From positions 1-5,063 of the forward strand of contig JAKANG010000165.1 in NCBI GenBank assembly GCA_021812505.1: a stretch of 5,063 bases of DNA. The letters are read 5' to 3'. The notes under the pieces are model-generated. The model ran no database searches, was not told where the DNA came from, and was given only the letters and a program-made list of their open reading frames with translations. Every line of letters starts with the position of its first letter. Position 1 is the stretch's first letter. This DNA is from Pseudomonadota bacterium. Its GTDB lineage: Bacteria > Pseudomonadota > Alphaproteobacteria > Rhizobiales > Beijerinckiaceae. Below are positions 1 through 5,063 of the stretch, piece after piece. A program made the position numbers and the translations under genes.

Positions 1-1
1 G

Positions 2-229
2 CTCTTGCGCGCGGCCAATCGCAACAACCCCATAGCGGAGAACCGCGTCGCCCGCATGTATTTCGCAGGACGCGGGCTGAAACAGGACCGCATCGAGGGC
101 GCAAAATGGGCCATCCTTGCGGCGTCTGCGGGGTTGAACGATTCCTGGCTCGACGGCGAGGCCCACAAGCTGACCCCCGACGAGCGCCAGAAGGTCGAAA
201 AAGCAATCCGGATCTTTCTCGGCAGATAG
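2..229 (+). CDS. Sel1-like repeat protein, C-terminal fragment (5' end outside window)
   Basis: Seen: an open frame runs in from the left edge and stops at TAG (227-229), giving 75 visible residues. Residues ~9-45 fit one Sel1-like repeat: N-P-x-A-E-N at the start, then R-M-Y-F-A-G-R-G-L-K-Q-D, then E-G-A-K-W-A and A-A-S-A-G. This matches the family pattern of A-x-x-x-L-G-x-x-Y-x-x-G-x-G-V-x-Q-D followed by A-x-x-W-x-x-x-A-A-x-x-G. A charged, probably helical tail follows (L-T-P-D-E-R-Q-K-V-E-K-A). Family knowledge: Sel1 repeats are TPR-like helical hairpins that scaffold protein-protein contacts, and in alphaproteobacteria they are often in exported or envelope proteins. The TTG at 5-7 could be read as a start, but the frame is open to the edge and begins mid-repeat, so this is the end of a longer protein. 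The signal peptide, if any, is outside the window. Its partner and precise role cannot be told. Confidence 0.8.
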   Translation, partial: LLRAANRNNPIAENRVARMYFAGRGLKQDRIEGAKWAILAASAGLNDSWLDGEAHKLTPDERQKVEKAIRIFLGR

Positions 230-239
230 GCCTGCTTCG

Positions 240-259
240 AGAGACGGTCGCCAGTCTCT
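240..259 (+). terminator. Weak terminator-like hairpin after the Sel1 gene
   Basis: AGAGAC (240-245) pairs with GTCTCT (254-259). Two more G-C pairs are possible inside (246-247 with 251-252), leaving A253 bulged. The following bases, 260-263, are T-C-T-T, with only a short pyrimidine run and no clean U-tract. It begins 10 bases after the stop codon of the Sel1 gene, the right place for a terminator, but the stem is short and the tail is poor. It could be coincidental. Confidence 0.3.
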
Positions 260-261
260 TC

Positions 262-327
262 TTCGGTCATCGCGACCGCAAGGAAGCCGTGCGCATCGCG
301 GCTGCGCGCGTCGCGTTCGGTCATTGC
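262..327. repeat. Pair of 12-base near-identical direct repeats upstream of the patatin gene
   Basis: TTCGGTCATCGC (262-273) and TTCGGTCATTGC (316-327) differ at one base; the first nine bases are identical. Their starts are 54 bases apart, close to five DNA helical turns. The first copy also lies in a dyad, CGGTC (264-268) and GACCG (274-278) around a 5-base centre, while the second copy is not palindromic. They lie in the only non-coding stretch before the patatin gene and could be regulator binding sites. That is inference; repeats this short can occur by chance in GC-rich DNA. Confidence 0.3.
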
Positions 328-335
328 CTTTCAGG

Positions 336-365
336 TTGACGAGAGCCGCCGCGCTTGCGACAAAT
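336..365 (+). promoter_or_regulatory. Weak sigma70-type promoter candidate for the patatin-permease unit
   Basis: TTGACG (336-341) matches the -35 consensus at five of six positions. A poor -10-like hexamer, ACAAAT (360-365), follows after 18 bases and matches at only three of six. The element lies ~110 bases upstream of the patatin start and just downstream of the second direct repeat. Alphaproteobacterial promoters often have weak -10 boxes, so this is the best candidate in the gap but not a firm one. Confidence 0.25.
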
Positions 366-464
366 GCCAAGCTATGACGCGCTGCAAAATGAGCAGTTCG
401 CGGCTGCGCAGAGTCGGCGGCTTTGGTCTTCGTCGGCCCGAGGTTGGCCGGCGCTATTGCGGAC

Positions 465-468
465 GAGG
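465..468 (+). promoter_or_regulatory. Ribosome binding site supporting the patatin start at 474
   Basis: GAGG ends five bases before ATG 474. This supports ATG 474 over the upstream TTG at 423. A competing GGAGG at 491-495 lies 11 bases before ATG 507, so a shorter product starting at 507 is not excluded. Confidence 0.5.
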
Positions 469-473
469 CGGCG

Positions 474-1523
474 ATGGCGGAACGATCGGCGGAGGCAGCG
501 GACCAGATGCGCGAAACCGTGATGATCGACCTGGCGCTTCAGGGCGGCGGCTCACACGGCGCCTTCACCTGGGGCGTGCTCGACCGCCTGCTCGAAGAGT
601 CCTGGCTGAAGATCGAGGCCATTTCCGGCACATCGGCTGGCGCGATGAACGCCGCCGTTCTGGTCAGCGGCTATATGCAGGGCGGCGCGATCGGCGCCCG
701 CGAGGCGCTCGACGCCTATTGGGAGCAGGTCGCGGAAGCCGCCCGATTCAGCCCGATCCAGCGTTCGCCGCTCGACCGGCTGCTGAACCGCTGGTCGCTC
801 GACTCCTCGCCCGGCTATATCATGATGGATCTGATGAGCCGGCTGGTCTCACCCTATAATCTCAATCCCTTCGGGCACAACCCCATCCGCTCGATCCTCG
901 AGGGCAACATCGATTTCGCCCATCTCAACGAGGCGGACATCAAGCTGTTCATCACCGCGACCAATGTCCACACGGGGCGCGGCCGCATCTTCCGCAACAA
1001 GGAGATCACGCCCGAGGTTCTGCTCGCTTCGGCCTGCCTGCCGACACTGTTCCAGGCGATTGAGATCGATGGCGAACCCTATTGGGACGGCGGCTATGCC
1101 GGCAATCCCACGATCTCGCCGCTGGTGCGCGAAAGCGAGGCCCATGACGTGATCCTGGTCCAGATCAACCCGCGCGAGCGCCGCGAAACCCCGCGTTCGG
1201 CAAGCGAGATCCTGGACCGGCTCAACGAGATTTCCTTCAACGCCCCGTTGATGAAGGAATTGCGGATGATCGCGCTTTTGCGTCAGGCCGCCGATCCGGG
1301 CGCGGGCGAAGGCCGCCGCTGGGCGGAAATGCGCACCCATCGCATCCTGACCGACAAGCTCGCGGAATTCGGCGCCTCATCCAAGCTGAACGCCGAAGGG
1401 CCGTTCTTGCTGATGCTCAAGGAGGAGGGTCGCAAGGCGGCCGATCTTTTCCTGCGCGAACATGGCGACGATCTTGGCAAGAAATCCACCGCCGATCTCG
1501 ACGTTCTCCTCGAGGAGTGCTGA
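474..1523 (+). CDS. Patatin-like phospholipase/lipase family protein
   Basis: A 349-residue predicted serine acyl hydrolase. Seen: the oxyanion-hole glycine motif G-G-G-S-H-G (residues 24-29), the nucleophile elbow G-T-S-A-G (52-56, catalytic Ser54) and the dyad partner D-G-G (205-207, Asp205), all in the expected order. Patatin enzymes use a Ser-Asp dyad to cleave acyl esters in phospholipids or other lipids. The C-terminal ~110 residues (R-L-N-E-I-S-F-N, then G-R-K-A-A-D-L-F-L and D-D-L-G-K-K-S-T) extend beyond the patatin core. They resemble the extra domain of a bacterial patatin subgroup, which I recall as DUF3734 but cannot confirm here. No signal peptide or membrane segment is evident, so a cytoplasmic protein is likely. 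ATG 474 is chosen for its ribosome site; ATG 507 and ATG 522 also keep the full catalytic core. The gene is followed after 19 bases by a GntP permease, so co-transcription is likely. The substrate is unknown; a role in lipid or polyhydroxybutyrate turnover is inferred only from context. Confidence 0.92.
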   Translation: MAERSAEAADQMRETVMIDLALQGGGSHGAFTWGVLDRLLEESWLKIEAISGTSAGAMNAAVLVSGYMQGGAIGAREALDAYWEQVAEAARFSPIQRSPLDRLLNRWSLDSSPGYIMMDLMSRLVSPYNLNPFGHNPIRSILEGNIDFAHLNEADIKLFITATNVHTGRGRIFRNKEITPEVLLASACLPTLFQAIEIDGEPYWDGGYAGNPTISPLVRESEAHDVILVQINPRERRETPRSASEILDRLNEISFNAPLMKELRMIALLRQAADPGAGEGRRWAEMRTHRILTDKLAEFGASSKLNAEGPFLLMLKEEGRKAADLFLREHGDDLGKKSTADLDVLLEEC

Positions 1524-1531
1524 ACCGTAGC

Positions 1532-1536
1532 GGGAG
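1532..1536 (+). promoter_or_regulatory. Ribosome binding site of the GntP permease gene
   Basis: GGGAG lies six bases before ATG 1543, inside the 19-base gap after the patatin stop. There is no room for a separate promoter or terminator in this gap, which supports a two-gene transcript. Confidence 0.65.
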
Positions 1537-1542
1537 CTGAAC

Positions 1543-3018
1543 ATGAGCGGAAGCGAACTCGTCGGCCTTCTCGGCGTTCTGGTCGGCCTTGGCCTGCTGA
1601 TCTGGCTGGCCTTCCGGGGCTGGAGCGTGCTGCTGCTGGCGCCGATCGCGGCGATCGTCGCCGCCTTCTTCTCGCGCGAGCCGCTACTCGCCCATTGGAC
1701 ACAGACCTTCATGCGCAGCGCCGCGGGCTTCCTGGCGCAGTTCTTCCCGCTTTTCCTGCTCGGCGCCTTGTTCGGCAAACTGATGGAGGACACCGGCTCG
1801 GTCTCGGCCATCGCCGATTACATGACCGAAAAGCTGGGAACCAAACGAGCGATCCTCGCGGTAGTGCTCGGCGGCGCGGTCGTCACGTACGGGGGCGTCA
1901 GCCTGTTTGTCGCCTTTTTCGTCATCGCGCCCATGGCGCAAGGCCTGTTCCGCTCGGCGGGCATCCCGCGCCGGCTTATGCCGGCGGCGATCATGCTCGG
2001 CACTTCGACCTTCACGATGTCGGCCATGCCGGGCACGCCGTCGATCCAGAACACCATTCCCATGCCCTTCTTCGGCACGACGCCTTTTGCAGCGCCGGGC
2101 CTCGGCGTGCTCGCCTCCGTCATCATGCTCGGCTTCGGCCTGTGGTGGCTGGCGCGCGAGGAACAGGCGGCCCATGCGCGCGGCGAGGGTTTTGGCGACG
2201 ATCTCGCCTTGCGCTCGGCTAACGATCTTGGCGATGATGAGACCCTGCGCGAGCGCGCGACCGCCTCGCATGAATTCGACCCCGCGGAAATCCGCCATGG
2301 CGCGGCCTGCGCCGGCAAGCCGCCGTTCTGGTCGGCCGCCGCGCCGATCGTCGTGGTCATTCTCGTCAATGTCGTCCTGTCGCTGATCGTCCTGCCGCGC
2401 CTCGACCTCAGATTCCTGTCAGAGCCCGAATGGGGCGGCGTTTCTCCCTCCGCCGTCACGGGCGTCTGGTCGGTGCTCACCGCGCTGACGCTGGCGATCC
2501 TGACGGTGTTGGCGCTCAACGGCCGCCGCCTGCCGGATCTGCGCGCCACCATGGACGCCGGCGTCAACGCCTCGGCTTTGCCGGCGATCAGCGTCGCGAG
2601 CCTCGTCGGCTTCGGCGCGGTGGTCGCGGCGCTGCCCGCCTTCGCCATGGTGCGCGACGCTGTGCTCGGCATTGGCGGCGGGCCGCTGGTGTCGCTGGCG
2701 GTGGCGACCAACACGCTCGCCGCGCTCACGGGTTCCGCGTCCGGCGGCCTGACCATCGCGCTCGACGCGCTTGGCGCGACCTATCTGGAGCGCGCCGCGC
2801 AGATCGGCATGGATCCGGCGCTGCTTCATCGCGTCGCGGTCATCGGGTCCGGCACGCTCGACAGCCTGCCCCACAATGGCGCGGTGGTGACGCTGCTGTC
2901 CGTCTGCGGCTCGACCCATGGGGAAAGCTATAAAGACATCTTCATGGTGGGCATTCTTGGCGCCATCATCGCTTTGGTCGTCGTGATCGCGTTTGGCTCC
3001 CTCGTGGGCTCGTTCTGA
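1543..3018 (+). CDS. GntP-family permease, probable hydroxybutyrate/short-chain hydroxy-acid transporter
   Basis: A 491-residue inner-membrane protein with about 11-13 hydrophobic segments, including ~5-24, 28-43, 60-80, 103-130, 183-203, 264-285, 305-325, 347-370, 380-398 and 467-490. Seen: G-A-L-F-G-K-L-M-E-D-T-G (74-85), T-Y-G-G-V-S (115-120), the polar stretch S-A-M-P-G-T-P-S-I-Q-N (160-170), and near the end S-G-T-L-D-S-L-P-H-N-G-A-V-V-T (436-450) with S-T-H-G-E-S-Y (457-463). Family knowledge: these are hallmarks of the GntP group (gluconate and related carboxylate:proton symporters). The L-P-H-N-G-A-V-x-T...T-H-x-E-S-Y form is typical of members annotated as D-beta-hydroxybutyrate permeases. 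A hydrophilic loop (~206-262, acidic around 219-233) divides the two halves and is probably cytoplasmic. Length is near the upper end for the family. Import of 3-hydroxybutyrate or a similar acid is inferred from motif and neighbour; gluconate cannot be excluded. Confidence 0.88.
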   Translation: MSGSELVGLLGVLVGLGLLIWLAFRGWSVLLLAPIAAIVAAFFSREPLLAHWTQTFMRSAAGFLAQFFPLFLLGALFGKLMEDTGSVSAIADYMTEKLGTKRAILAVVLGGAVVTYGGVSLFVAFFVIAPMAQGLFRSAGIPRRLMPAAIMLGTSTFTMSAMPGTPSIQNTIPMPFFGTTPFAAPGLGVLASVIMLGFGLWWLAREEQAAHARGEGFGDDLALRSANDLGDDETLRERATASHEFDPAEIRHGAACAGKPPFWSAAAPIVVVILVNVVLSLIVLPRLDLRFLSEPEWGGVSPSAVTGVWSVLTALTLAILTVLALNGRRLPDLRATMDAGVNASALPAISVASLVGFGAVVAALPAFAMVRDAVLGIGGGPLVSLAVATNTLAALTGSASGGLTIALDALGATYLERAAQIGMDPALLHRVAVIGSGTLDSLPHNGAVVTLLSVCGSTHGESYKDIFMVGILGAIIALVVVIAFGSLVGSF

Positions 3019-3045
3019 TTATTCTGTTGCTCGTCCTTTTGATTG

Positions 3046-3068
3046 GTTCCGGGCTCTGCGCCCGGAAC
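3046..3068. other. Perfect 9-bp stem-loop between the permease and efflux genes
   Basis: GTTCCGGGC (3046-3054) pairs completely with GCCCGGAAC (3060-3068) around the 5-base loop TCTGC. The flanks have no U-tract on either strand: the + strand continues G-C-C-A-A-A-T-T, and the - strand continues C-A-A-T-C-A-A-A-A. It is therefore not a classical intrinsic terminator. It starts 28 bases after the permease stop and ends 20 bases before the proposed adaptor start. It may protect the 3' end of the upstream mRNA, act as a U-tract-poor terminator, or influence read-through and translation of the adaptor gene. The stem is seen; the roles are inferred. Confidence 0.6.
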
Positions 3069-3076
3069 GCCAAATT

Positions 3077-3080
3077 GGGG
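3077..3080 (+). promoter_or_regulatory. Ribosome-site-like GGGG deciding the TTG start of the adaptor
   Basis: GGGG lies eight bases before TTG 3089. It is a modest Shine-Dalgarno match, but it is well placed for the only conventional start codon between the permease stop and the lipobox of the adaptor. Confidence 0.4.
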
Positions 3081-3088
3081 TTCGAATC

Positions 3089-4201
3089 TTGTTCTCTTCC
3101 GGCTCTTTCCACCACAATCGGCGCCTGTCCCGCCTAGTCATCGCCGCGGCGCCGGCGCTCGTCCTCCTTCTGTCAGGCTGCAAGCGCGAGACCGCCGAGG
3201 AAGCGCCGCCGCCGCGTCCGGTCCGTGTGACGGTGGTCGAAAAGGCGGGCCTCGGCCAGTCCATCGTCCTGACCGGGCAGATTCAGGCCGAAAAGGAAGT
3301 CACGCTGGCTTTCCGCATCGGAGGCCGGATCATCGAGCGTTCGGTCGACGCCGGCGACAAGGTGACGCCGGACGAGGTGGTCGCGCGGCTCGATCCGCAG
3401 AACGAGTTGAACGCGCTGCGTTCCGCGCGCGCCGCGCTTTCTGCGGCCGAGGGGCGGCTCGAGCAGGATTCCAACACCTTCGACCGGCAGCAGACGCTGC
3501 TGCGGCAGGGCTGGACGACGCAGGCCAATTTTGAACAGGCCCAGCAGACCATGCGCTCGGCGCAGGCGGCGGTGGACGACGCCGAGGCCCAGGTCGAGAT
3601 CGCCGAGGATCGCGTCGCCTACACCGAGCTCAAGGCCGGCGTGATCGGCACGATCACCCGCCGCGCGGTGGAATCAGGCGAAGTCGTGCAGGCCGGTCAG
3701 CCGGTCTTCATTGTCGCCCGCGACTCCGGCTGGGACGCTGTGTTTGACGTGCCGGCCCAGGTGCTGCGCACGGCGCCGCCTGACGCCGACGTGATCATCG
3801 CTTTGACCGACGACCCCTCCGTCACCGCCAAGGGCCGCGTGCGGCAGGTCGATCCGCAGGCCGATCCGGTCACGCGAACCTTCAAGGTCCGGGTCGCGGT
3901 CAATGACCCGCCGCCGGCGATGCGCCTCGGCGCGACCGTCTCGGGCAGGATGGATGTCGATCACGGCCATGGCGTCTCGATTCCCGCCAGCGCCTTGACG
4001 GCCTCAGGCAACAGCCCCGCGGTCTGGGTGGTTGATCCGGCGAGCATGACGGTAGCGCTGAAGCCGGTCGAGGTTCTGCGCTACGACCCTGGAACCGTCG
4101 TGCTTTCAGGCGGACTCGAAGGCGGCGAGATCGTCGTCACCGCCGGCGTGCAGGCGCTCCATCCGGGCCAGAAGGTCCGGCTGCTCGGAGCCCGGTCATG
4201 A
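3089..4201 (+). CDS. RND efflux periplasmic adaptor (membrane fusion) lipoprotein
   Basis: A 370-residue adaptor linking an inner-membrane RND pump to an outer-membrane channel. Seen: a basic N-terminus (R-R-L-S-R), a hydrophobic stretch (~16-28) and lipobox L-S-G-C with the lipidated Cys31, so it should be exported and lipid-anchored. Next come a barrel/lipoyl half (~60-103: L-T-G-Q-I, then V-T-L-A-F-R-I-G-G-R-I and V-D-A-G-D-K-V), an Ala/Gln/Glu-rich coiled-coil hairpin (~104-182), the second lipoyl half (~183-210), a beta-barrel domain (~215-290) and a membrane-proximal domain (~296-366: I-P-A-S-A-L to L-H-P-G-Q-K-V). This is the HlyD/AcrA-type order at normal length. The start is TTG 3089: no ATG or GTG occurs in frame between the permease gene and the lipobox, and the earlier TTG (2993) would overlap the permease and add ~32 residues before the signal peptide. 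Its stop overlaps the pump start (ATGA), indicating tight translational coupling. The exported substrate cannot be told. Confidence 0.93.
   Translation: MFSSGSFHHNRRLSRLVIAAAPALVLLLSGCKRETAEEAPPPRPVRVTVVEKAGLGQSIVLTGQIQAEKEVTLAFRIGGRIIERSVDAGDKVTPDEVVARLDPQNELNALRSARAALSAAEGRLEQDSNTFDRQQTLLRQGWTTQANFEQAQQTMRSAQAAVDDAEAQVEIAEDRVAYTELKAGVIGTITRRAVESGEVVQAGQPVFIVARDSGWDAVFDVPAQVLRTAPPDADVIIALTDDPSVTAKGRVRQVDPQADPVTRTFKVRVAVNDPPPAMRLGATVSGRMDVDHGHGVSIPASALTASGNSPAVWVVDPASMTVALKPVEVLRYDPGTVVLSGGLEGGEIVVTAGVQALHPGQKVRLLGARS
4187..4190 (+). promoter_or_regulatory. Ribosome binding site of the RND pump gene
   Basis: GGAG lies seven bases before ATG 4198 and inside the end of the adaptor gene. It fixes the pump start at the ATGA overlap. 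Confidence 0.6.
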
Positions 4202-5063
4202 CCGGGCCCAATCTTTCCGACTGGGCGCTGAAACACCGATCCTTCATCGTCTTCGCGATGATCGCGATCGTGATCGCGGGCCTGGGCGCCTATTTCCGGC
4301 TCGGGCGCAGCGAGGATCCCGCCTTCACCTTCCGCACCATGGTGGTGCAGGCGGCCTGGCCGGGTGCGACGCTCGATGACACCTTAACCCAGGTGACCGA
4401 GCGCCTCGAGCGCAAGTTGCAGGAAACCAAGGGCCTCGATTTCCTGCGCTCCTACACGACCCCCGGCCGAGCCACGATCTTCGTCAATCTCAAGGGCTCG
4501 ACTTCGCCCCGCGATGTGCCGGACATCTGGTATCAGGTGCGCAAGAAGATCGGCGACATGCGGCGGACGCTGCCGCAAGGCGTCGTCGGCCCCGGCTTCA
4601 ATGACGATTTCGGCGATACCTATGGCCTGATCTATGGCTTCACCGCCGACAGCGGCTTCAGCCATCGCGAATTGCGCGATTACGTCGAGGACGTGCGCTC
4701 GAAGCTGCTACAGGTTCCCGACGTCTCCAAGATCGAGCTGCTCGGAGCGCAGGACGAACAGATCTATGTCGAATTCTCGACCCGGCAGCTCGCCGGGCTC
4801 GGCATCGACCGCGCGGCGCTGGTCGCCGCGATCCAGGCCCAGAACGCGGTGATTCCAGCAGGCGCGATCCAGACCGGCGACGAGAAGATCTCGATCCGCG
4901 TCACCGGCGCCTTCCATTCCGAAAACGACCTGCTCAACGTCAATTTCCCGTCCAACGGCCGCCTGATCCGGCTGCGCGACATCGCCGAGGTCCGCCGCGC
5001 CCTGTCCGATCCGCCGCAGCCCATGTTCCGGGTCAACGGCAAGCCGGCGATCGGCCTTGCCAT
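4198..5063 (+). CDS. RND efflux transporter permease subunit, N-terminal part (3' end outside window)
   Basis: The frame is open from ATG 4198 to the right edge, giving 288 codons plus two bases, roughly a quarter to a third of the usual ~1,020-1,060 residues. Seen: a short cytoplasmic start (N-L-S-D-W-A-L-K-H-R), the first membrane helix (~15-33), then R-S-E-D-P-A-F-T and V-V-Q-A-A-W-P-G-A-T (49-58), the classic start of the periplasmic porter domain in AcrB-like pumps. Later stretches L-L-Q-V-P-D-V-S-K-I-E-L-L-G (170-183), Q-I-Y-V-E-F (188-193), A-I-Q-A-Q-N (211-216) and L-I-R-L-R-D-I-A-E-V (256-265) match the porter subdomains. Family knowledge: these trimeric inner-membrane pumps use the proton gradient to expel drugs, solvents, metals or lipids. 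The proton-relay helices lie beyond the window, so function and intactness cannot be checked. It is coupled to the adaptor by a four-base overlap. The F-T-F-R-T wording suggests the hydrophobic/amphiphilic efflux class, not the heavy-metal class. Confidence 0.94.
   Translation, partial: MTGPNLSDWALKHRSFIVFAMIAIVIAGLGAYFRLGRSEDPAFTFRTMVVQAAWPGATLDDTLTQVTERLERKLQETKGLDFLRSYTTPGRATIFVNLKGSTSPRDVPDIWYQVRKKIGDMRRTLPQGVVGPGFNDDFGDTYGLIYGFTADSGFSHRELRDYVEDVRSKLLQVPDVSKIELLGAQDEQIYVEFSTRQLAGLGIDRAALVAAIQAQNAVIPAGAIQTGDEKISIRVTGAFHSENDLLNVNFPSNGRLIRLRDIAEVRRALSDPPQPMFRVNGKPAIGLA

Noticed and set aside
374..859. Arg/Gly-rich + strand frame overlapping the patatin gene
   Set aside because: Its composition is that of an out-of-frame reading of GC-rich coding DNA, and it overlaps a clear patatin with an intact catalytic motif set.
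1684..2919. Long - strand open frames opposite the permease gene
   Set aside because: They are antisense shadows of a GC-rich gene, rich in Arg, Ala and Gly/Ser with no recognisable domain, and the + strand frame is a convincing membrane protein.
3011..3045. AT-rich patch with TATTCT (3020-3025) as a possible promoter for the efflux genes
   Set aside because: No acceptable -35 box lies 16-18 bases upstream; the nearest TTGGCT is 21 bases away.
2993..3088. Upstream TTG (2993) as the adaptor start
   Set aside because: It would overlap the permease gene by 26 bases, place a long non-signal-like extension before the lipoprotein signal peptide, and run through the stem-loop.
3075..3114. tRNA-like 3' end: GGTTCGAATC (T-loop consensus) followed later by CCACCA
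   Set aside because: The bases flanking the T-loop pair for only about three positions, the CCA is too far from the loop, and no D-arm, anticodon arm or acceptor partner is found upstream. Most of the stretch is explained as the start of the adaptor signal peptide. An attachment-site relic is possible, but no integrase or element boundary supports it.
4254..4280. Repeated GCGATC/GTGATC units at the start of the pump gene
   Set aside because: They encode the Ala/Ile/Val-rich first membrane helix in a GC-rich codon style, so coding explains them.
4384..4386. Rare TTA leucine codon early in the pump gene
   Set aside because: TTA-dependent control is known in Streptomyces, but these genes look alphaproteobacterial, so a single TTA carries no regulatory meaning here.

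Overview
This GC-rich window reads as the chromosome of an alphaproteobacterium, most likely in or near the Hyphomicrobiales (Rhizobiales). That placement is inferred from codon use, the style of the proteins and the gene pairing, not from a marker gene. All recognisable genes lie on the + strand. No RNA genes, insertion sequences, CRISPR arrays or phage genes were seen.

Layout. (1) Positions 1-229 hold the 3' end of a Sel1-like repeat protein. (2) Positions 230-473 are a non-coding gap with a weak terminator-like hairpin, a small dyad, a pair of near-identical direct repeats and a weak promoter candidate. (3) Positions 474-1523 encode a patatin-like serine lipase/phospholipase with an intact Ser/Asp dyad. 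(4) After 19 bases, 1543-3018 encodes a GntP-family permease whose C-terminal signature resembles D-beta-hydroxybutyrate permeases. (5) A 70-base gap (3019-3088) contains a perfect 9-bp stem-loop with no U-tract. (6) Positions 3089-4201 encode the periplasmic adaptor lipoprotein of an RND efflux pump, apparently starting at TTG. (7) Positions 4198-5063 encode the first ~288 residues of the RND pump itself, overlapping the adaptor by ATGA and running off the window.

Two functional units are visible. The patatin and GntP permease look co-transcribed and may serve 3-hydroxybutyrate/polyhydroxybutyrate or related short hydroxy-acid metabolism. The expected partner, 3-hydroxybutyrate dehydrogenase, is not in the window. 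The adaptor and pump form a standard RND efflux operon; no regulator or outer-membrane channel gene is visible. The stem-loop marks the boundary between the two units and could insulate them, stabilise an mRNA end or modulate read-through. I found no clearly novel system. The most unusual points are the stem-loop next to a TTG start and the repeats upstream of the patatin gene.
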